41,086 nucleotides of DNA from Nemertoderma westbladi (taxonomy: Eukaryota > Xenacoelomorpha > Nemertodermatida > Nemertodermatidae), in the NCBI GenBank assembly GCA_032718475.1, contig JAUCBJ010009115.1, positions 1 through 41,086 of the forward strand, written 5' to 3'. Shown here piece by piece: positions 8,904 through 17,570 of this stretch (its first letter is position 1; every line of letters begins with the position of its first letter). Position numbers and translations under genes: made by a program. The notes beneath the pieces are model-generated. The model had not been told where the DNA came from, made no database searches, and was given only the letters and a program-made list of their open reading frames with translations.

Positions 8904-10558
8904 GCTCTAGGTCGGCTGCTGCGTGTCTCACTCATGTGTGCCCGTGGCTCTAGGTCGGCTGCTGAGGACCTCACTCATGTGTGTCCGTGGCTCTAGGTCG
9001 GCTGCTGCGGGTCTCACTCATGTGTGTCCGTGGCTCTAGGTCGGCTGCTGAGGACCTCAATCATGTGTGTCCGTGGCTCTAGGTCTAGGTCGGCTGCTGC
9101 GGATCTCACTCAATGTGTCCGTGGCTCTAGGTCGGCTGCTGCGGGTCTCACTCAATGTGACCGTGGCTCTAGGTCGGCTGCTGTGGGTCTCACTCATGTG
9201 TGTCCGTGGCTCTAGGTCGGCTGCTGAGGATCTCACTCATGTGTGTCCGTGGCTCTAGGTCGGCTGCTGTGGGTCTCACTCATGTGTGTCCGTGGCTCTA
9301 GGTCGGCTGCTGCGGGTCTCACTCAATGTGTCCGTGGCTCTAGGTCGGCTGCTGAGGATCTCACTCATGTGTGTCCGTGGCTCTAGGTCGGCTGCTGCGG
9401 GTCTCACTCATGTGTGTCCGTGGCTCTAGGTCGGCTGCTGCGGGTCTCACTCATGTGTGTCCGTGGCTCTAGGTCGGCTGCTGAGGACCTCACTCATGTG
9501 TGTCCGTGGATCTAGGTCGGCTGCCGCGGGCCTCACTCATGTGTGTCCGTGGCTCTAGGTCGGCTGCTGAGGACCTCACTCATGCGTGTCTGTGGCTCTA
9601 AGTCGGCTGCTGCGGGTCTCACTCATGTGTGTCCGTGGCTCTAGGTCGGCTGCTGAGGATCTCACTCATGTGTGTCCGTGGCTCTAGGTCGGCTGCCGCG
9701 GGCCTCACTCATGTGTGTCCGTGGCTCTAGGGCGGCTGCTGAGGACCTCACTCATGCGTGTCTGTGGCTCTAGGTTGGCTGCTGCGGGTCTCACTTATGT
9801 GTGTCTGTGGCTCTAGGTCGGCTGCTGAGGATCTCACTCATGTGTGTCCGTGGCTCTAGGTCGGCTGCTGCGGGTCTCACTCATGTGTGTCCGTGGCTCT
9901 AGGTCGGCTGCTGAGGACCTCACTCATGTGTGTCTGTGGCTCTAGGTCGGCTGCTGCGGGTCTCACTCATGTGTGTCCGTGGCTCTAGGTCGGCTGCCGC
10001 GGGCCTCACTCATGTGTGTCCGTGGCTCTAGGTCGGCTGCTGAGGACCTCACTCATGCGTGTCTGTGGCTCTAGGTCGGCTGCTGCGGGTCTCACTCATG
10101 TGTGTCCGTGGCTCTAGGTCGGCTGCTGAGGATCTCACTCATGTGTGTCCGTGGCTCTGGGTCGGCTGCCCCGGGCCTCACTCATGTGTGTCCGTGGCTC
10201 TAGGTCGGCTGCTGAGGACCTCAAACATGCGTGTCTGTGGCTCTAGGTTGGCTGCTGCGGGTCTCACTTATGTGTGTCTGTGGCTCTAGGTCGGCTGCTG
10301 CGGGTCTCACTCAATGTGTCCGTGGCTCTAGGTCGGCTGTTGCGGGTCTCACTCAATGTGTCCGTGGCTCTAGGTCGGCTCCTGAGGACCTCACTCATGC
10401 GTGTCTGTGGCTCTAGGTCGGCTGCTGCGGGTCTCACTCATGTGTGTCTGTGGCTCTAGGTCGGCTGCTGAGGACCTCACTCATGTGTGTCTGTGGCTCT
10501 AGGTCGGCTGCTGAGGACCTCACTCATGTGTGTCCGTAGCTCTAGGTCGGCTGTTGCC
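8869..10558. repeat. 43-bp satellite, second block
   Basis: About 39 further units of the same 43-bp family. A run of ten units from 9050 repeats the order of variant units seen from 6787, apart from one substituted variant near its end, and with a 6-bp duplication (AGGTCT) near 9083. The units following 8903 also repeat those at 7302-7390 (variants CTGCGTGTCTC and TGTGCCCGTGG). The array therefore grew by duplication of multi-unit blocks. Units towards 10558 diverge (CCGTAGCTC, CTGTTGCCGGCC) and the array ends abruptly. Confidence 0.95.
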
Positions 10559-11096
10559 GGCCTATTACTTGTTGCTAGTTTGTTTAAACTGATAATAAGG
10601 CAGGTAAATTGGATTGTTAGGGGGCGCGTTTACTACAGATATGATTCTCATTAAAATAAAAACACATTAATTGTTGAGTTGATCATAAACAAAGAAGCAC
10701 TATAACATTAATTCCGCCTGAGAACGACATTTTGAGGAAAACCTACCAATATAATAATAATAATAATAATACATGAATGATTATGGGAGACAATCAGCAT
10801 TAAGTAAAATACAAACAGTTGATATCGTTGAATCAAATAACATAATGATAGTGTCATCGAAACATAATAAACATCGTTACAGTTTGTTAAGATTCGAAGA
10901 CCCTAAAACGGTTTGGAGGTCCCCCTAACGGAGCCCCTAACAGTTGCGACATGTTAGAAATTATTAAAGCAAAATAATTCCCATTTAGGGGCTCCGTAGA
11001 TTGTACCTACAGTATACACAGACGATTGTATCATATCTTATTTATGGAACCATAGTTCAGAAAGTCTTTAATTGCCAAAGATTAATTGACTTGTCA
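10559..11096. other. Spacer 3' of FKBP12, including its likely 3' UTR
   Basis: This AT-rich stretch lies between the satellite and the FKBP12 stop codon. An (ATA)n microsatellite sits at about 10750-10770. A 13-bp perfect inverted repeat (ACGGAGCCCCTAA at 10928-10940, TTAGGGGCTCCGT at 10985-10997) lies 100-170 bp past the stop in the gene's direction, so it may be in the 3' UTR. ATTAAA on the minus strand near 11067-11072 is a candidate weak polyadenylation signal. Confidence 0.4.
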
Positions 11097-11248
11097 TCAC
11101 ATTATTTCTAATAATTCCACATCAAATACTAGTGTAGCGTTTGGAGGAATAACCCCAGGATACCCAGCAGGGCCATAAGCGACGTCTGGGCTGCATGTTA
11201 GCTTGGCGCGCTCTCCTTTAGACATCTGTGGGATGCCCTCATCCCATC
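11097..11248 (-). CDS. FKBP1A: FKBP12 exon 3 with stop codon
   Basis: This exon follows the acceptor TATATTCTAG. It begins in phase 1, completing a Gly codon, and encodes [17 protein letters not shown] through [16 protein letters not shown]. The TGA is at 11097-11099. It covers the family's C-terminal half: the 80s loop and the final beta strand. The length of 152 bases fits the protein exactly. Confidence 0.95.
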
Positions 11249-14200
11249 CTAGAATATATAAAGGTAGCCACAACTATAGGAGTACCGGTACAAGAAGTTA
11301 TATAGTTATATACAGTGACGGCAAAGATATAAACCGAGGGATAGATGGGTTTTAGTGACTGCAGAGTTGCCTCCATTTGAAACAGATAGTTTCCCTCCCC
11401 GACCACTGACATGGGTGAGCCAGAATTTTTATTTTCGTTCTTTAGCTACAAACGTTAAATAAAGGTGTCTCCGACGATATATGGGCGTTAAAACGATCCA
11501 TGGTTTTACACCTCTCGAGACTATTTTATTAGCCCGGCACCAATGTAGGCCTAATAATATATATATAAGCCTAATAATATATTTTTTTAAATTTACTCAA
11601 TACTTGCAAATATACTTTGAAATTTAAATATTATGTCTGTATCAGTGTATGCACAATTCACATTAATAATTATAATAGTAGTGCGCAACTATATATACAT
11701 AAACAAAATATTTAAGATATTAAATGGAATAAAAAAGCCTCGTGCAGATGCAAAGCAATGTAGCTATGGAATGCCATTGTTTCAGCTATTTTTCAACGAA
11801 ATTCAGATTGTGTTACATATTTGGAATCCTTGCATGGCCAGCTTTCTAGCATATCTCTATCGGCCTTTCTTTCTTTTTGCCTAATATATCTAGCATTGAA
11901 CCGTCTTTGCTGTCACATTCTGTACGATCAAATCATACATTATTTTAATAATATACATACAGCAGTCGGTCTGGTAACGGTAAATATGGCAGCATGGTGT
12001 TTGTATGTACCGGTAGGCCTACCTTTAATAACTTGCCCAGTTCCGATAGGAATAACGAAAGGTGTTCCTTTATCTCGGGAGGAATCGAACTTCTTCCCGT
12101 TAGTTTGCAGAGTTCCTGTGTAGTGAACAGACACGCGTTGGCCCTTCTTAGGGTAAGTTTTACCTGGAATTTTATAAACAATTAAATATGTCAGTATGTA
12201 GGCCTATATTTCCGGTAGGCCAATTAAATACCGGTACCGAAAATCGGTATGTAAAATAAAATTGTGATTCAACTTCTTAACGTAGGCCTCCTACAGCTGT
12301 ATGCCTATTATAGGTATTACCGGTATAGGATTAGATACTGAAATATGGAATACTGGAACGGCTGAACGGGCCCACCAGCCTACTGCCTACCGGTTACTAC
12401 TAGTACTACTACTACCGGTAGTATCGGCATGCTGCATTGCACTGTATTTTTAAGAATGCTGTGCCGGCTTGTCGACAAAATTGCGCCGCCACAACTCCCT
12501 ATCACCCACGACATTTGCTAGATCATTCGCATCTTTAAGGCCAGTGTCCTTTACGATGCGTCTCAAGAAAGTCATGGGCTGTCCACCATGTTTGCTTATT
12601 CACTCCATGAGGCTGCCAAAGCACAAGATTATGCACTGGCTGGTCCTCACGGCAAAAGCAATGTCTTTCAAAGCGGAGGCGATTTTGTTCTAGTGTCAAG
12701 CTTGGGGGAACCAATGAGACACCTCCAATGTTATATAGTGTCTGGTTGGAGATGTGTGCATTGTACTTGACACAATGAACCCGGCGTAGCATTCTTGTGA
12801 ATGTGCCATCCAGAGATTTGGTGTCCTCAGCAGTTAGAGCCCAGCATGGACTCCCATAGAGGAGTACTGGAACTACTGCTGCTCTAAATAATCGGACATT
12901 AAGTTTCCGATTAATTCTCGGTGAATTCCAAATCCTGGAAAGCCTATTCAAGGCCTATTCATTCGATTCTAATGAGCTGAGGAGCCGTTGGGTTCCCTCT
13001 AGTGATTCCGAGAGTACTCCTAAGTCATCAGCAAAGTCTAGATCAGTTAGGTACTTGGCAGGATTTCCTCGACTTCTGGAGCCAGTTGGTGGAGTTATCA
13101 TCACCCCATCATCATTATGATGATCTAAGGACATGCGTAGAACATAGTCAACCACAATTATGAACAAGAATGGTGCAAGTGTGTCTCCCTGGAGGACGCC
13201 CCATAACACTTCAAAGGGTTCTGGTGTCACCGTCAACAGTAGACACAAATGTTGTCGAACCATCGTATACTGATCTGATTGCTGCAATAATTTCATCAGG
13301 AATCCCATATAATGAAAGTATGCTGAACATATGTGTGCGGGATACTGAATCAAAGGCCTTGAAGAAGTCAACAAACATAACAGCCAGATGCCTGTCTTTC
13401 TTTTTTGATAACTCGTCAATTATCCTTCTAAGTGACAAAATGGGCTCCATGGCAGCATGGTCCCACGACCTTTACGGAACCCATTCTGATTTCCACGGAG
13501 CAGTCTCTCAATGGGATCCCTGATGCGATTTAATAGAATTCTATTGTATGCTTTGCAGCAATCGAGATCAATGAGATTCCCCGAAAATAACTATAAGAGT
13601 GTTAGGTTGCCCTTCTTGGGAACTGGCACCAACTTATTTGTTTTCATTTCTTGTGGGGCTCTTGTTGTTCGGTACATGTCTACTATGATGTGATAGATGA
13701 GCTTTAAACATTCAGCTTGCCAACACATTGTTACTATCAATAATTAAACATTCAGGTATTTTAAAGACCTCAGGGGGAACACCATCTACTCCACTGGCAC
13801 GATTGGTCTTAATGCTCTTTGCAGCAGCCTTCACTTCTGCAAAGGAGATATCGCCAATGGGAATATCTGGGAGTACAGACTCGGACACTTTTACTTCTAT
13901 AAAGTTATCAGGCAATACCCTGTCGTTATTGAGGAGCTTTTCAAAGCGGGCCTTCCAACCATTGAGGCGATCAGCTGGTGATTTAGCCTTAACCTTGGTG
14001 GTTGGTTGGCTTTTCCACCCAGTAAGCAAGTTGATCGATTTCCATGCCTGGGATGATTGCCTGCTGTCGTCAGCATCATTGATGGCATCAACCTGTTGGT
14101 TTATTAGCTCCTGTAGATTAACAGAGTACTGCCTGTTCAGGGACCTAGATGCAACCTTAACTGCATTCTTGGCCGCTGTACAGCTGTAGTCTGTTTGAGT

Positions 14201-17200
14201 CGGGACTCTTTCTGCGCCTTACATGCCTTACTGCCTTATATAGGTCATTTCGACACTTCTGGATTTTGTTGTCAGTCCAGGGGGTTGACCTGGTTGACCC
14301 CTCACCTACTGACCTACCGCTACCCGGTGACTGGTGGCCTGTGCCTACAGATAGACTGACAGACCTGCTGCACTTGCACAGGCAGTACATGCAGTAGCCA
14401 GTCTGCCAGTAGGGAACACTCATCTGCTCATGAACACGTAAAATATGAAATAAGTGAACTGAAAGTACCGGTACCATGTGCAGATGTGATTTTACTTCAG
14501 AAAGGAAGTTACAGCCAGCCCCAGCCAGCCAGCGCCAGGTGACTTAGGCCTAGCTGCCTAGCCTGTGCCTAACACTTAAAGTTAAACACTTGGGTGACAG
14601 ACCGAACGTAATCAGGCATCAGGATCGAATGTAACATATTTTTTACGAATCGAACGTAACCTCAATTATGTTACATTGGACTGTTGGATCCTACTGTCCT
14701 AGGCCTATACCAATAGGGCCTACCATGAGATCACAGCTTCTCTCACTTTAGCATCAGCACACCGCACACGGTTCCAGGTTCGGTTACTGTTGTACCGTAC
14801 AGCCGTACTCGTTGTACTGCATACTGTACACTCCCAGAGCTGCAGAGCCCAGACTCCACCCACCAACTGACCAGCCCACTCTCCACTCTCTGAGTCCAGA
14901 GTCTCTGACTTCGCCATCCACTGGCTTCATATTACAGCTAGGAACTTTCACCCGTTAGACGGGTGGACAATCCAGCCCTTTAATGGGTGTCCTAATTCGT
15001 TCTTCTGGGCTAAATTCCACCCGTTTGAGGGGTGGCTTGGGGAGTTTGTAAATTTTATCCAGCTTGCTTTATGATCAAAGCCGCCGACAGGAATCTCGGA
15101 CACTCATCTGAGGGCTGGATATAATGCGGCTACATGCAAGGAAATACAGCCTTGAGTAAACCTACAACAACAACAGGGTGCTTTTGATTGACAGTGTAAG
15201 AGTGCCGGTAATAGCTGTACTAAGCTAAGTTTCAAAGACTGCTTGAGCCTGAGTGCTGAATGTCTGCCTGACTACTTAGCTAGGAGGACTGGAGGAGTTA
15301 ATAAAATAAGATAATTATTATTTTCCGAAGTTAATTAATTATTTATTTAAGTTACCAGTGCGCCTGCACAATTTATTATTTTCTTCACCTTTCAGTTACC
15401 AAACAGTACTGCGTAATTAATTATTATCTTTAAGATGATAAAGTATTTTCTTCTTACCAGTAAGTTGATAAATTATTATATTTATTATGACAGTCACAGT
15501 AGGCCCTACAGTAATTATTATTTTCTTACTGGTAAGTTAATCAATTATTTTCTTAGGATATTAATTATTGCAATACACAGTAGGTAGGCCTACGATAATA
15601 AATTATGTCTTACTGTCTTATGTCATTACACATTAGGTAGGTCTATGTCTAAGATAATTAATTTTTCATTAAGATAATTAATTATTTTATTAATTATTAT
15701 ATTAAGTTACTAGTTAAATATTTTATTAAGTTAATTAATTATTTTAATTAAATTAGTTAACTAATTATATTATATTTAATTAGGTAATTATTAATAGGGG
15801 GGGGGGGGGGGGGGGGGTTGGAGTGATCATGGGGCATCATGCATGATCTTTTGGCGTTTGATTTGTCTTAATTTGGCCCAGATTTCTTTAAGTTGACCTT
15901 GAGGTCGTTGACCTTACAATATATTGCTGATTTATTGAGAGCATCTTGAACCGTACCACTCAATGATTGACCATATATTACTACATCGTTTAAAATAATA
16001 AAGGTATATAATAAAGGTGAAAGCTATCACCTTGTATTACTCCGACTACTGTAGCTGTCTAATAGGGTCCAGCCAAGCCAGTGCATAAACACCAATAGAG
16101 ACACATATGCCGGGAAAGCCCAAACTTCAGTAATCAGAGTTATAGAAGTAATGCAAAATTATTAAAGGAGGGGGGATTCATGCAATTCTTAAAATGGGCG
16201 TTTGAAAGTTGCATGATATCAATATCACATTTGGTATCCTTGTATGGCCAGCTTTCCATCTCTCCGAAAAATTCTGACCCAATACAGCAATAAGGTGGAG
16301 GAATCTGTTACAAAATCCATGCAATTCTAATTTACGGTTTTTAGAAAAATTTGGCTCCAATTTAGAAAATCTGTGCACCACGACTGTGAGGTTTGCTATC
16401 ACTGTGCAATCAAATCTCGCTGTGAATACCGTACCTAACTGTATTTTATAACTGTAATTAATTAAATTAATTATTTTTGCCTAATTGAGTTAATTAACTT
16501 TAATTAATTTCGGGATCAGGATTTCAATTATCATATTTTTACATTACTCTTACTTACAGACTTATGGTTAGCCAAACAGTCGAAAATGAACTGAGCAGTA
16601 ATGCAGAAATGAGCTGGCTGGGCGCCAGTGCAAGTCAGCAATTCAAGGCCAAATCAGCAAATTGAAGGAATTGTGAACTGGAGTCCTAGTCCTCTGCTCT
16701 AGCCTGTGTGAAGGAGAACTTAACTTCATAGAGCATAAAGAAATAACTTGTAACTTACCACCAGTAACTTACCGCCAGTATATTAACTTAATGTCTTCAT
16801 AAAGGGATATAATTAGGATACTACCAGTAGTGTAGTGTAGCAGTCCAGCCCAGCAGCCACCCCACCAGCCATCAGCCGGGCGCTTTTGTGTAGGTTTGCC
16901 TAAGGCATAGCAGATGCCATGTTAGGTAACTCAGCTAATGTCTAACAAGAGCTGCAGAGTAATATGTAATACAGTAAGTATAATAAGAAAGCCAATGCTA
17001 TGCTGGCTGCCTCAATTAGTACACAGTGTGTGTGTGTGTATACTAGGAAGGATGGTAGTTGTAGACAGTGGAGGTCTGCTCTCTGGTGTGTTGATTGGCA
17101 GCCTGGCTCCATAGATGGGAAGGAATCTGCTTGCCTCAGGGGGATGACGAGTAGCAGATAAAATTGTACAAATCCACCCGTTTGACGGGTGGAATTCAAT

Positions 17201-17570
17201 TAATTCTTAATTAAAAGTTAACTATGCTGTAATTTTAATTTTTACAGGACCAAAATATGTAGTTTTGCCTGCTCTATGTCACAATACCAATTTTACTCGT
17301 GCGTCTAAAAAAATAGCAATGCGAATTTAATTTTAATTTTTAATAGGGATTTGTGTGGAGAAATACAAACTCATCCACCCATTTGAGGGGTGTCTGTCCA
17401 GCCGTTTGACGGGTGAAAGTTCCTAACTGTATTATTACTGTATTAACACTTCACTTCTGCACTTCCAGACTTCAGCGGTCTGGCGGTTCAGCATCAGCAC
17501 TTCATTTGCACTTGATCTTAGCTTCAAACTTACCATCGCCTGCACTTAGTGTTTCGACAACAACTCCCAT
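11097..17570 (-). CDS. FKBP1A: FKBP12-type peptidyl-prolyl cis-trans isomerase, three exons
   Basis: The coding sequence joins 17570-17534, 12163-12023 and 11248-11097 on the minus strand. Both introns are phase 1 with GT-AG ends. The 109-residue product is one residue longer than human FKBP12 and lacks signal peptide and membrane segments, so it is cytosolic. The family isomerises Xaa-Pro bonds, binds FK506 and rapamycin, and associates with calcium-release channels and TGF-beta receptors. Landmarks: [14 protein letters not shown]-terminus; VHYTG (25-29); KKFDSSRD (36-43); GQVIKGW (55-61); ERAKLT (72-77); AYG (83-85); FDVELL (101-106). Pocket residues equivalent to human Tyr27, Phe37, Asp38, Phe47, Val56, Ile57, Trp60, Tyr83 and Phe100 are retained. 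Val82 replaces the usual Tyr of DYAYG and Tyr89 the usual His. Intron 1 (5370 bp) is full of transposons. The gene is divergent from the coiled-coil gene. Orthology to vertebrate FKBP1A or FKBP1B cannot be resolved here. Confidence 0.95.
11249..12022 (-). other. FKBP12 intron 2
   Basis: A 774-bp AT-rich intron. It contains no coding sequence; the plus-strand frame at 11633-11884 is chance. A short segment at 11817-11846 resembles 16227-16256 in intron 1. The donor end carries stacked TA scars (12008-12021). Confidence 0.7.
12023..12163 (-). CDS. FKBP1A: FKBP12 exon 2
   Basis: A 141-base exon, phase 1 at both ends, after the acceptor AAATTCCAG and before the donor AAAG/GTAGGC. It encodes [16 protein letters not shown] through GTGQVIKG, with the beta-sheet core and pocket residues Tyr27, Phe38 and Asp39. 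In human FKBP12 this segment is divided by an additional intron, so the exons are fused here or the human intron is a gain. The human comparison is from memory. Confidence 0.95.
12405..14285 (-). mobile_element. LINE-B copy 4, longest copy, in FKBP12 intron 1
   Basis: The copy runs on the minus strand in the same orientation as the host gene. Reading 14285 to 12405: a Trp-Thr-Asp-Asn linker after the missing endonuclease; a stretch with [17 protein letters not shown] (about 13960) and [11 protein letters not shown] (about 13780), the RT fingers; VPVPKKG (about 13625); [39 protein letters not shown] (motif A, about 13370-13405); [13 protein letters not shown] (about 13190); and LDFADD (about 13040). 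An internal deletion follows, equivalent to about 8110-8320 of copy 3, with a short filler at about 12952-12970. The thumb and C-terminal blocks come after that. Several frameshifts and a stop near 13600 make it dead. The 3' tail (TAG)n lies at 12391-12420 and is interrupted by CCGGTA. Confidence 0.92.
14286..14929. other. FKBP12 intron 1, unassigned part
   Basis: I recognise nothing coding. The sequence is rich in CAGCC and GTACCGTAC words. The minus-strand frame at 14720-14917 shows no family resemblance. Confidence 0.4.
14935..17429. mobile_element. Candidate non-autonomous TA-flanked DNA transposon
   Basis: The two ends are inverted relative to each other. The left end begins CAGCTAGGAACTTTCACCCG and the right end, read inward on the minus strand, begins CAGTTAGGAACTTTCACCCG. 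About 31 of the first 35 bases match, and similarity resumes further in (GAGTTTGTA near 15050 and its complement near 17370). The outer flanks are TA on each side (14933-14934 and 17430-17431), within a longer shared TATTA. Subterminal palindromes with stem TCCACCCGT occur at about 17173-17195, with related copies near 15018 and 17374. No transposase is visible. The interior is AT-rich with a G21 run (15797-15817). If the ends are instead placed at GGAACTTTC, the flanks are again TA (14939-14940, 17424-17425). Two separate related elements in opposite orientation would be an alternative. Confidence 0.55.
15290..15817. repeat. AT-rich degenerate repeats and a 21-G run
   Basis: Repeated words TTAATTATT, TTTTCTTACTGGTAAGTTAAT and AAGATAATTAATT form a loose tandem structure. 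A homopolymer of 21 G follows at 15797-15817. It has no coding potential. Confidence 0.5.
17534..17570 (-). CDS. FKBP1A: FKBP12 exon 1 with start codon
   Basis: A 37-base coding exon on the minus strand. ATG is at 17570-17568, it encodes [12 protein letters not shown], and it ends with one base of a Gly codon before a consensus donor GATG/GTAAGT. The family N-terminus is MGVxVExxxxGDG, and the phase matches exon 2 exactly. Only the agreement of motif, donor and phase identifies this short exon. The donor is 105 bp from the right end of the candidate transposon. Confidence 0.92.

Noticed and set aside
6556-10459. Many overlapping open frames of 60-90 codons with Val-Ala-Leu-Gly-Arg-Leu-Leu or Gly-Ser-Arg-Ser-Ala-Ala repeats
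   Set aside because: All are translations of the 43-bp satellite. The period is not a multiple of three, so the same DNA is open by turns in each frame. No start context, splice site or family supports a protein.
16178-16402. Minus-strand 74-codon frame inside the candidate transposon as a transposase remnant
   Set aside because: No DDE or helix-turn-helix motif is visible and the length is within chance for this base composition.
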